Below, piece by piece: positions 24,998-36,700 of a stretch of 49,066 nucleotides of DNA. This stretch comes from a virus: positions 1 to 49,066 of the IMG/VR virus record IMGVR_UViG_3300025151_000057; one strand, 5' to 3'. Position 1 is the stretch's first letter; every line of letters starts with the position of its first letter. A program made the translations under genes and the position numbers. A model generated the notes under the pieces. That model was not told where the DNA came from and did no database searches. It saw nothing but the letters and a program-made list of their open reading frames with translations.

Positions 24998-25536
24998 TGC
25001 CTTTGTTTAGAGGGGAGGGAGGTGGTCTTTTAAGGCTTCCATCAACCAATAAATTGATGCGTGCGCCAACTGGAGAATGCTGTTGCGAAGAATGTGATTG
25101 TTGTGTTGCGTTTAAAGATGTGACGTTAGGTGGTGGAATGGTAATTAACGACATCGGGGTGCAATCTACCTCGGACATGTCAACAAACATCCACGAAACT
25201 GCATACTGCGACCAACAAACTTGGACATTTACAATGACAATCATTAACAATACGGGAATGCCGTGGAATGCAGCAATGCAAGGGTATACTTGGATTACTT
25301 ATTTGTTGTCTGATTTCGAGTTTGTTTCGGCATCACCGACTGAGTATTCACAGACAGACAACGGATCAGACGAAACTATCCTTTGGGATTACAATTACAC
25401 AACGAGCGAAACTAAGACATTTACCGTGACGTTTAGGAAGAAAAACTGCGGAGTGGGTCAAGAATACGACATAAATGGCGGCGTTCAGCAAGGCAAGGAC
25501 GCTGAACTGACGATTGAACATATTACATGTAGCTAG
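24997..25536 (+). CDS. Cys-cluster protein with DUF11-like beta domain
   Basis: A 179-residue protein. After a Gly/Arg-rich start it has a dense Cys cluster (GECCCEECDCC near residue 30), then a beta sandwich resembling DUF11-type surface domains (WTFTMTIINNTGMPWN followed later by KTFTVTFRKKNCGVG). Such domains occur on bacterial and phage surface proteins. The ATG overlaps the previous stop by one base, linking it to the other Cys-rich genes. Confidence 0.75.
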   Translation: MPLFRGEGGGLLRLPSTNKLMRAPTGECCCEECDCCVAFKDVTLGGGMVINDIGVQSTSDMSTNIHETAYCDQQTWTFTMTIINNTGMPWNAAMQGYTWITYLLSDFEFVSASPTEYSQTDNGSDETILWDYNYTTSETKTFTVTFRKKNCGVGQEYDINGGVQQGKDAELTIEHITCS

Positions 25537-25547
25537 AAGGTAGACAA

Positions 25548-27731
25548 ATGCCGATCACAATATCTTATGGAAATCCAGCCTTGGTAGGGGCAGCTTCGTT
25601 TGCGATAGGCAGAGAAAAGGGAAAGATGAAAGCGGGCGCAAAGGCCGCAGACATGGCCCAGGGAATGCTAGATCGGCGTGACAAGAAACGAGATGACGAG
25701 CGTGACAGGTTTGACAGGCTTAACAAAGAAGCAGCTGACAGGAACCAGAGGTTTGCTACAGAACAGGGCCGGCTGGCTGATAGTGAAGCAGATCGTCAGT
25801 CTCGGCAGAATATTGCAACTGCCAAACTTAATCAGGATATGCAGAATAAAGCAGATCGCTTTAAGCAATCGCAAAACGAAGCTGCTCAAAAAGAACTTGA
25901 TGATTGGGGCAAAAGAGATCGTAAAAGAAGAGAGGATTGGGCCAAGAAAAACCAAGGCGGTTCAGATGTTTTTGGACAACCTTCTGGAGAATACCAGACT
26001 CCTGATTGGGACCCTCGTCCTTCAGGTCCTAGCTTTGACGGCATGGGTGGCGGTGGATACGGCGGCATGGGTGGCGGTAATGATTTTCCACTTCCAAAGG
26101 GTGCGGTGGAAATGGGGCCTGCAATGGGGCCTGGAATGGACCGTGGAATATACTATGAGAATTTGCGTCCTCGTACTCCTCAAGAACGAATAACGCAAGG
26201 TCGTCCAGTTCCTGAAGGGCCAATACCTTTAGAAGCTCCAGCTGGCGACCAGCCTCCACAGCAGTACGGCCCGATTGGCGGTGGTGAGTGGGAAGTTGAA
26301 ATGGGGCTTACTCCAGAGCAACAGCAACGTCTACAGCAGCTGAGAACATATAAAGGTCAGATAACCTCTAACCCCACATTAGATTACGACCAAAAAGTGG
26401 AAGCATTAAATAATGCCGACATAATGATAGAAGAAGCAAGTGTTCCTCAAGTCGTTCCTAAGCAGCAGAACAGGCCGAAAACAGCTTGGGAGCAAGAAGT
26501 GTTTCAAACTCCACAAGGTCCAGTCACGATAGGTCCTGATGGAATGCCTACGTTTATGCAGGGTGCTAGAGAAACTCCTGAAGAGAAGAAACAGCAAGAA
26601 GCACAAGCACTTGGTTTAGCTTTTGCCAATCAAATGAACCCAGATGGCACTCCGCGATACAAGCCGGAGGAAATCCCATTTGCCGTTGCTTCTGCAATGG
26701 ACGGCAGTCCAGGCGAAAGGTTGAAAATGCCAACTCCGTTTGAAAAAGCACATCCTGATTACACAACAAACCAGATGGGTGCGTACATTTCTCCAGTCAT
26801 GGCCGAGGCTGATGCTGTTCGAGACATGCAAGGACTTGATCCTGAAAAGTACAACGTTTCGATCAATAAAAGCGGTGACGGTCGCGCCCAGTTGACTGTG
26901 CATGAGAAAAAACAAAAGCCACTTCCTGACATGGAAAAAGAAGAAAAGCCAAAGGTTGAATCAAGGGCTTTGTCTTGGGAGGATTACAGCAGTAATGAGG
27001 CTAGAAGGCTCGACGCTCAGAACGCTTTAGGTGGCGGTGAAAATATTACTCAAGATCAAATAGACGAATATCTTGAGGATCAGTACGACAAATATGTAGA
27101 AAGGGCAGAGCAAAGAGCTGCTGCCCGAGCTGGTGGCGGTAGCAGTGCCAGTGTTCCTTCTGCGGGATTGCCGGACTACGACACGCTAGAGTATCCAGAT
27201 GGTACGCCAGTTGTCTCGTTTGCTGACAAAACAAAAGGAATGACAGGGTCAGCACCACCGGAACAAAAAAATCCAGTGTTGGATAGTGCAATAAAAGCGA
27301 CTGGAGGTGGACCTGCACCTGTGCCGGAAGCACCTGCACCTGCACCGGAAGTGCCGCCAACTGCCCCTGATCAGGCACAGCCGCCACTAAATGCTATGGG
27401 GATGGAGTCCGCTCCTGCACCTGCACAGGCTCCAGCGGCTGCACCAGGTGCGGCCCCAAGAGTCCCTGGTCCGTTTGAAAAACCAAAACCTAGAATGTCA
27501 GGAAAAGAAGCTCTCGGGCCAACATCTTCAGCTAAAGAGAGGGACGATTATGACAGAGAAACAAACCAGAGAATGCTTGATTACTATCACAACAATCTTG
27601 AGTTGACCGATGATATGACCCCCGAGCAGGTAAATGCTAAGCTTGATAGTTTGAGCCAAGAAGAGCTTACGGAGTACATGACTGCACTCGGGTTAATCAT
27701 AGAAATTGACAACAAATACAACAGCAAGTAA
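25548..27731 (+). CDS. Internal virion protein candidate, low-complexity with helical N-terminus
   Basis: A 727-residue protein. Residues 1-150 are charged and helical (DRQSRQNIATAKLNQDMQNK), followed by Gly/Met-rich repeats (GGGYGGMGGGND), a Pro/Gln-rich middle with GPVTIGPDGMPTF, and a Pro/Ala tract (PAPVPEAPAPAPEVPP) near residue 600. The C-terminal 80 residues are helical again. Long, flexible, mixed-composition proteins just before a giant late gene are often ejection or inner-core proteins in podoviruses. No catalytic motif was found; the assignment rests on position and composition. Confidence 0.7.
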   Translation: MPITISYGNPALVGAASFAIGREKGKMKAGAKAADMAQGMLDRRDKKRDDERDRFDRLNKEAADRNQRFATEQGRLADSEADRQSRQNIATAKLNQDMQNKADRFKQSQNEAAQKELDDWGKRDRKRREDWAKKNQGGSDVFGQPSGEYQTPDWDPRPSGPSFDGMGGGGYGGMGGGNDFPLPKGAVEMGPAMGPGMDRGIYYENLRPRTPQERITQGRPVPEGPIPLEAPAGDQPPQQYGPIGGGEWEVEMGLTPEQQQRLQQLRTYKGQITSNPTLDYDQKVEALNNADIMIEEASVPQVVPKQQNRPKTAWEQEVFQTPQGPVTIGPDGMPTFMQGARETPEEKKQQEAQALGLAFANQMNPDGTPRYKPEEIPFAVASAMDGSPGERLKMPTPFEKAHPDYTTNQMGAYISPVMAEADAVRDMQGLDPEKYNVSINKSGDGRAQLTVHEKKQKPLPDMEKEEKPKVESRALSWEDYSSNEARRLDAQNALGGGENITQDQIDEYLEDQYDKYVERAEQRAAARAGGGSSASVPSAGLPDYDTLEYPDGTPVVSFADKTKGMTGSAPPEQKNPVLDSAIKATGGGPAPVPEAPAPAPEVPPTAPDQAQPPLNAMGMESAPAPAQAPAAAPGAAPRVPGPFEKPKPRMSGKEALGPTSSAKERDDYDRETNQRMLDYYHNNLELTDDMTPEQVNAKLDSLSQEELTEYMTALGLIIEIDNKYNSK

Positions 27732-27736
27732 GAAAA

Positions 27737-30700
27737 ATGCAAGATCAGCAAAATAACCAGCAAAACGCTATGCAACAAAGGCTAATGCAGGCAAGGGATC
27801 TGTATAAGCAAAAGACCGGCGTGGACTTTGAAAGCAAGCCTGAAGACGCTGGGCCAGCCGTGGCCGTTGCTGAGCCACCTGTGGTAGAAAAGCAGGCTCC
27901 CAAACCCGAAGCAATTGTTCCGCAGCAACAGGCTCCGCAGCAACAGGCTCCGCAGCAACAAATGAGTGCTACGGATTTGTTTCAGCAAAGAGCGATCGAA
28001 AGGTGGAACAAGAAGGTTGATGCTGAGGAGAGCTTTAAGCTTGAGTCAAAGTTTTACAGGAAAGACAGAAAAGAAAAGCCCGAGCAGGAAATGCCGAAAG
28101 AGGGTGAATACTTTCTTGATGCAGACGGCCAGCTTCGACGAAGAGAGTCTGGCAGGTTTTACCCAACCCCAGAACAGGAAAAGGGCCGAACTTTACAAGA
28201 CAAAAAAGAAGAGGAAATTAGAAAAAGAAACATGGAAATAGGCAACTTTAGTAAAGTTGTTCCAGATTCTTACATAAGCCCTGACACAGAAGCCGAAAGA
28301 ACTAGGAGGTTAGATAAAGAGTTAAAAGAATACTGGGCCAAGAAAAAGGGAACCGCCCCGCTAGAAACTCCTGAAATTCCAGAGGGAATGTACATGGGCT
28401 TGGACGGCCTGGGCCATTACTACAATACCGACACAAGAGTTTCAAAGGAAGAGTTCAAAAAAGCCAACCCTGATGTAGATATTGACAGGATACAAGGCGA
28501 ATACTTTGCTGGAATTATGCAAGAAGCAAAGGAAGATCAGCTTAAGTTCACCGGCAAAGGAAGTGCAATTTCGGGTGACGAGCAAAGCTGGGGAGGGTAT
28601 CTTGGCTCAAAGACTCCTTGGATTGGATCGGCAATGGAGATTGGGGCGTTGTTGGCTCTCAAGCCTCACTTCGATGCAATCGAGGACGGCACAGCCACAA
28701 GAAGAGATTACGTTGTTGCTGGTAGATACCTAGCAGAGCTGGAAAAAGAAGAAGGAAAAGGTTGGTGGCGTGGCGTTGGGGACATCGTTGCCGACATGCC
28801 GGCATTCATGATTGAATTTGCAGCTGCCGGAGGCGGTGTTGCGACTACAACTGCCAAGAAGGGATTGAAGACTGCGATTGAGTCGAGTGCGAAGATGACC
28901 GCCAAGGAGCTTTTAAAAGCTGGTGGTAAGGTAGCAGCAAAAGGTGCAGCCAAAATTGGCAAAGTTACCCTTAAGCAGCCGCACAGGATAGCAGAAGCTG
29001 CCGTTCGTGAATCAATGCCAGAGCCGACATACGACGAAGCAACAGGCAGGATTACTTTTGAGGGTGGCTCTGATAACTGGGCAAGAAATGTTGTAAGAGG
29101 AACGCTTGATACTGGAATCGAGACAGCTTCGGAAATGTCTGGTGGATACACGGCTGGACTGATCGGCAAGGCCATGAGCGGGGCCGTTAAGCCAGTAAAG
29201 AAGGTACTAGACAAGGTTGCACCAAAAACTATCAAAGGTGCGCCTAAGCCTGCAAGGCTGGACAAGAAGATGTGGACGCATGAAATAGCTGCGTTTCAAA
29301 TGAAAGCTCGGGTCGCCTTGCAGAAGAAGATCAACAAGGTTGCCAACCCAAAAGTCAGGGAAGGAATACAAAAGGTTTTCAATGCTGGTGGTTACAACGG
29401 TATCATCGAGGAATACGGTGAGGAGCGATTAGCAGAGCTGCTAAGAAAAGCAACGGCGTTGTCCGAGTACACTGATTTAGATACAGATTTGGGACAGACT
29501 GGCGAGTTTTTCCAAGGTGCATTTGATGTTGCAACCGCAGGCAATTGGCAAAAGCTCGGCGACTTTGGCTATCACTCTGCACAGCAACTGGCTGCGTTTT
29601 CGGTTTTCCCAGCTGGAAGTATGGCAGCGGAAGGTTTGTCTGCTCTGGATCGTGCGCCAAGCGGAAGGGAATGGAGAAAGCTTGTTCTAGGCACTGACAC
29701 AGATGGCTATTTCCCAAGTCGAAAAGTAAGAAAACAGCAGTGGGAGGCAACAAAGAAAGCTCAAGAGGCCATGAGGGCCGGATCTGCTCCTATTTCGAGG
29801 GTTCCAGTAAGTGCTAAGATTCCTGGGCTTGTCGATACACGGCCTGAAGCAATTGAAGACAAGCCTGATGTAATTGATCACGGAAAGGATGTTCCTACTA
29901 GGCAGTTGTATGATGCGGAAGGGAAGCCATACACGCCAAAAGCGGTAGTGAAAGAACGAGCTGAAAAGGCAAGGAAAGCTGCACAGCAAAAACAAACAGA
30001 GTCTCGGGCAGCGGAAGGTACGGTCAGGCTTTCTCCCGAGGCCGCAGCCGTTAAAAGGCGGCAAGAGGTAGAAGAATACAAAAAGAGCAAGGTCGCCAAG
30101 CAAGCAGCAGCAGAGCGAGAAAAACTGAGAGCTGAAAAGAAAGATCGGCTTGATAAACTGCCAGCTGAGGACAAACAGTGGATCAAGGACACAGAGGATC
30201 TTATTAAGTCAAATCCAATCTTTGAAGGTTCGGAAGTTGACATTGACATCGTTGATGGCAAAAAAACGGCCACGGTTACGCGGGAAGATGACCGGTCCGT
30301 TGTGTTCCACTATGACAAAGCCAGAACAGACAGGATGATCTGGAACCCTAAGCCAATGGCTGGTGCGCCAAAAGGGCAAATTCATTTAACGTCAGATGCA
30401 AGTCATACCGACATTAACAAGCAAGCAATTCCGTGGTTAGTTGCTGAAGGAGTTGTGTCGCAAGAAGAGATTCAAGCTTACCCTAACCTAGCCCAAGATT
30501 ATGCTAAGTGGGCTAACAAAAGGTCGCTTAAAAAGGCCAAGATGGAAAAGGCCACTCCGCTCCAAAAGGTATTCCAAAAAATATACGACTTTTTAGAGCC
30601 AATCTTTACACTGCAAAGCAGTCTTTTCAAAGACTTGGAAAAGCGTCGATCAAAAAGTTTAATGACAGACGAAATGCAGGAAGCAATCCATGTGGCACAG

Positions 30701-33700
30701 GATGCGTTTCTTGCCAAATCTTTACGAGGAAAAACGCCACCCTCAATGCCTGGCTCAAAGAAACCGCCAAAGCAACCACAGACCTACAGGAGTGGAAAAC
30801 CAAGACCTGTTTGGAACCCACGGGAACCAGCAACAAAGGCAGAGCAAAAAGTTGCTGATTTTATGAAAGCTCGCGGTAAAAAGTTTGCGTTTCTTGACAC
30901 CCCAAGAGAAGCAACTGAGCCAGCTGGTGTCCACATGACTGACTCGGGGTATGTCTTCTTGTTTCAAGGACTTGCAGATGAGGTAAATCGGGATTTCTTG
31001 TCTGGCAAAAACTTGTTGTGGAACGTGCTAGGCCATGAAGTTGCTCACCAGACAAAACTTGACGCGGCAATGCCTTACAATTCCAAGTTTTACAGAGCAA
31101 GAAGAAAGCAATGGCTAAAGTTAAATTCAAAACTTGATGCTTACAGAGAATTTGCTGAGAACGCTGGAGAGCTTGATCCAAGTATTCCTCGGAAAGACTG
31201 GTCATACGAAGAACAGCAGATTGGAAAAGAAGTCCAAGCCACCCTCGCTGGCGAATTTATGAGCAATCCGTTTTTCAGGAAGATGCTTAAACAGAAAGAG
31301 CCTGGGGTCTACGAAAAGCTCAAGAAAAAGATCTTGCAATCGGTCAACAGCTGGGGGCCTAAAGATCAGGCTAAAGAAATGGTGCTTGCAGAGTTCCGCA
31401 AAACCAAGGGCGAGAAAAAGCCGGTTGAGAAAAAGCCTCTTACAGCTGAACAGATGCAAATTATCTCAAAGGCATTTAAAGACAAAGAAAAGAACGACAA
31501 ACTTAATCCAAAACCAACTGGTAAGTTTGCAGAAAAAAATCCTGATTTAATCAAAAAGCATTTTAGGACTGTTGACGATTTCAACGAAGCTGCCTTTGAC
31601 TACATGATGATGCTTGATGCTGATCAAATGAAAAGGGAAATGGAAAGGGAAGAGGGTAAGAAAAAATCAGCTGGGTTAAAAGAAAAGGTCCTTCAAGGTC
31701 AAAAGACTTTAAAAGATCAATCGCTAAAGGAGTACTACCAAAACCATCCACACAGGAAGCTGATCCCAACCAGAGAAGAAGATGTGGTCGAGGTTTGTTT
31801 GATTGGCTGTGCCGCCAAGAAGTTTAAAGGCTGGCACAAAGGCATTGACTTGTACGACTCAAGGCCATTCAAGCAAAACGTGGAATATGCCGAGGGAACC
31901 GGAATGCCTTGGGGTATACTCTCGGCAAAATTTGGGTTCATGGACCCATACCGAGAATACCATGACTATGACGCTGAGCTTGACACTCAAGAAAAAAGAA
32001 ATGCTTTTGGTCCGAAAGCTGTTGAGCGTGTGTACGAACACCTTAAGAACCTTGGGGTTGACGTTGAGAATAGGCAGATCAAGTTTACGATTACAGCTCC
32101 AAAAAATTACGCAAAGGCGTTTGAAGATTCCAGAGACTTTACGCACGAAGTTGAAATCCCGATGCAGGGGATGGGGCAGGGCAAGCGAAACCAGTGGCTA
32201 ACTGAGCAGATTAAAGAGCAAAAAGAGCGAAAATCTTTGCTAGAAAAAGATCCAGTTGACTCGCAAATGTTAGCCGATAATCTTGCAGCGATTGAAAGAG
32301 AAGAAGCCAGGCGGAAGGCAGAAGCAAAAAAAAGGCAGATGCCGGATTATTTTACAAAGGATGATAATGACAATAACCAATCGTTTATTGAAATGCTTGA
32401 TCAAATTTCAAGGGAAGATCCCAAGCAATACAATAAAGCAATTCGCGAACCTCTTCAGGACTTTATGCTTGGCATCAAGACTCCTGAAAATTCCGAAGTA
32501 GCAAAACTTGAAGGAAGCCAGTTAGACTCTCTTGCGCAGTCTTTAACAAACCCTGTCCAGGAATGGCTTTTTGATTGGAATCAAGAAAATCTTCCTATGC
32601 TTCAACTGGACACTGTAGAAAAATTGGCAAAGGCGTTAGCTGTTGAGCTTAACAAAACTCAGACTAAACAAATTCCATTTAGTGATTACGTGCCTGCCAA
32701 GCGTAAAGATGAAGTTTACGAACTGTTGCTAACTGACTTTATATCTGGCTCCGGATTGCCTATCCCTCTGATGCGAGCAGTTAGAGCCGTGGCCCCTAAA
32801 ATTACCGATGACGCTAATTTTAAAAATTATCACGACGCGATCATTGGGAGAAAGGGCGGGCTTTACAAAGATAAGTTTAAGCCTACGGATCCGGTTGCTA
32901 AGGATGTTGTTGGGCAGCTTGTAGACAAAGGCGACTACTTGGAAATTCCAGAAGGTTTGACCTTAGATTCGACTGCCAAATACAGTGACGAACAAACTGC
33001 TTTGTATGACAAGGCCATAATTGCGATTAAATTGGCAGACACTGCCTTAAAAGAAGCTAATAAATCAGGCTTGTCTTTTGCTGAGGAAGCAGGGGAAGCC
33101 GCTCAAAATTACCTCGACGACATAGAGATCAAAAACAAGGAAAATAAAAAGCTTGGCTTGCCAGCTGTTAATGATCCTTACGAGGGTGATTGGTCCTATC
33201 TTGCCGAAACAATTGAACAGTTTTTGTATAAAAATTCTGGGCTTGAAGATAAAGGTGACTACATTGAGATTCCCTTTGGTTTTGATTTCTTAAGACCGAC
33301 AACTCTTAACCATATAACACCAGACATCGAGTTGCAGGCAGGAGAAGCGGCTGATCTTGCGGAGAAATTGTATGTTCAGCATGCTAACGAAATGCCAATT
33401 GAAAATATTGCCGACATCGCTGACGAAGAGGTGATGGCTGATATTGGGGTTCTTTTAGATACGCTTTACATGGAGGAATTTAATGAAACTCCTTGGAGCG
33501 AAGATGCCGATCTTGAAGATTTTGATAGAGACCCGTGGGATTGGAATGTTGAAGACCGAGATGCTGTTGCAGATAAGATTGAACTGACTGTTTTTAATTA
33601 CTACAAAAAGCTTGTAAAGGCTAAGCAAGATCCAACAGAATTAGAAAGTTACGAAGTTCCAGAAGAAGAGCAAGTAGAAGAGGAGCAGGAAGAAGAGCAG

Positions 33701-36700
33701 GTAGAACGAGAGCAGGGAGAAGAGCCTCAGATCTATACTGACGAAGACGGGAATATAAAGTATGACAGATTAAGCGACACCGCTTTGTATAGAGGGATTA
33801 CGAACGGAGGCAGGCTAGACAATCAAGAGTCAAGAAAGGAATTTGCTAAAAGAGGTGTAAACTACGGCGGTGTCCAGGTTTATATAGGTTATGACGAATT
33901 TCCTATAGGGGCTGATAAAAAGGGTGGATATGGAAAATGGATAGACTCCAAGCAAAAAGTTGGGGATGCCAAGGATTCGTTAAGCAAGGCAATTAAGAAA
34001 TACGCTTCTCAGCTGGATAAGCTAATTGTTAAAGAAGCAGAAAAACTTGGCGTTCCAAAGGGCCGAGGAAAGCTTGGTTTGTCTAAGGCGAAAAAATACT
34101 TGGAGATGTTGAAAAAAGCGGAGGAGACGGCTGAAAAAAATCCTAAGCTTGACAAGCTAAGAAATGAGATTGAACAGGCTGAGCAAGAGCTGGAAAAAGC
34201 TGCCGGTGCGGACGAAAAAGCAGAGTATGAATTTTATTCTGGAATAGACACAGCAGATGTTGATTGGAAAAAGGAGCGGCCTGACATAGATTTTATTGGA
34301 ACAGAGTTTCTTGAAGGCAAAAAGCTGGTCCGGCTTAAAGGTCTTACAAAAGGCTTTCACATGGACTACCACAGCCACAAAATGTTTTATGCAGACAAGG
34401 TAAAGCTTGGAAAGTTTGATAAGAAAAAACTAAAATACGAAGTCATGGATTTGCAAGGTAATCCAATTGGGTTTTTAAGCCGCTGGGAAATTGCCAATGA
34501 TTATATGACAGAAGAGCAAGCAGAGGAGCAACGCATCCTTGAGGCCGATCATTTGCAGGCCACAATTGAGTCGCAGAAGCTCAAAGATTCTAAAAAGCCT
34601 AAAAAGAAACCTGTTAAGAAAGTTACCCTTAAACAAGCAAGGGAAAGCATTAGAAAAGAAGATCCGGCTTCCAGCTGGTTTGCTGGTCTGAGGATTGAAG
34701 CAAAGAAGGTCAAGGCAAAGGCTGTAAAAGACATTGAGTTTAGCGAAGAAAGATTCGGAAGAATTCCAAAATCAACACTTGAATACTTTGACGGCAAAGT
34801 GCAGGCTTGGCAATACTCGGGAATAAAAGTAGGTGACACTCGCAGTCCAAAGTGGGCTTCAATCAATGCTCACTATGAAGAAGATAAAGTTAAAAAAGGC
34901 GTTGAGTACACCCAAATCAAGACTAAAAAGCATTTAATGTACATTCCGGATGCGGAGGGTTCTGAAAGCAAGAAAGAAGAGAGAAAAGCGTTTTACGTCG
35001 GAACTTTTGATAATCTTTTGGATGCAAAACATTTTGCCGTAATGGTGGAAAGGTTAGGTGTAGTCACACACAAAGCTTTTGTTGGAGAAATGTCAGATGA
35101 CATGAAGGCAGAGCAGTCAAAAATGCAAGCCGTTTATGAGACGTTTGTTCAAATGAGGACAAACAAAAACTTTGACACCGACATTTTAGAAAAAGCGTTT
35201 GTCAGGGAAATCGACACCAAGCGGCTGGAAAGTATCAGTCCATACATGCCCGATCCAGAGATCGAGGCAGACATATACCTAGATGCTATTGATCTTGGTG
35301 ATCAGGGCCTGAGACACCGGATGAGCAAGGTTGGCCTGGCTAAAGTTAAAGAGCTTGCCAATATTGCTCCTGAGTTTAGCTTTAATCCAGTTTTTGTCGT
35401 AAACCAAGACTACGATCTTGAGTTTCAGGGATTTACAAATTTCAAGTTTAGGCTGGATCTGTTTAATCTTGACGTTGATGAATTAAAGGTTGGGCAGACG
35501 GTCGGGATCAATCTTCCTTCTATTGGAGTGAAGAAGATAACAAACCAGTCTGTCGCAGAAGAAAAGATAATTAAACTCCTTAAAGGCTTTGCTGCATTTA
35601 GTGATTCTGAAGCTAGAGAAATAATATCAAAAATTCCGTTTGACTCTAAAAAGCTGCAAAATGAAATATTGGATCGACAAGGAAAGCTTGAACAAGCATC
35701 TGTGGATTACAACAGAATGCAAGCAAGAGAAAAGGTTCGCATCGCAAAAGAGCAGCAGCTGCCAGACGACTCGCCGGATATTCGGTCGACTTATCAGATA
35801 AGGCCACCTTCAAAAGGGTTAAAAGCGAAGCCGCAGGGAAGTCCACCTCGCGTTCCACAGCCCGGATCTAAAGGTCTTAAGCCACAAGGCCCGTTAAGCA
35901 ACGCTGCCATCAAGCAGCTCTTTGGTTTGCAGGGGCCAGAGCTTTACAAGATTGCAAAGATATTGATGGCTGGAGGCCCTTTAGATGTCAAGAAGCTGCG
36001 TGGCGCACACGGAATGTTCCGTTATGAGGTCGGCACGACAAACATGGATATTTTGATTAACCCAACCACAGCTGAAAACGAGCAAGCATTGCTTCAGACT
36101 CTGGCTCATGAAATTGGTCATCTAATTGATTACGTTCCCGAGCTGCTTGCACTGTCTAAGAAAAACAATAAAGGCAATCTGCTTGCAAGGCTCGAAGTAC
36201 TAAACAACATGTTAAGTAAGCAGCAAGGGTTTTTGCCGTACATGGTTGAAAAAGACAGGAGGAAAATTAAAAGACAAGCCGAGAAGCAGGCTGGCCCAGG
36301 CGCAAGTCGAGAAACCATTCAGCGTATTTACGAGGACATGCTTATAGCACAGGGCATACTTCCTCTTACAAGAATCAGGCGAGAGCTAATAGAAGTCACA
36401 AAGGCTTGGAGTGGTGACTACACGGGGCTTCCTAAATGGTACGTCAATTACCGAGAAAGTCCGGCAGAGCTGTACGCAGAAGCATTGTCGATGTTTTTGA
36501 ATAGCCCAGGCGATCTCGAAAGCATGGCTCCGACTTTTTACAACGCTCTCATAGACTATATGAACCGGAATCCCGAGTTTTTAGATGCTTATTCAGATGT
36601 TCAGCTGATGATGAATGGCAGTGACAAAGATTTATCGGCTCAAAGAACCGCAGATCTGAGAAAAATGTTCCGCGATGCTGGCGCACACATTCATGCTTTA

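Noticed and set aside
28708-29265. 185-codon reading frame on the minus strand
   Set aside because: It lies wholly within the giant + strand gene, has no ribosome site or linked neighbours, and its composition reflects the opposite strand of an Ala/Lys-rich region.
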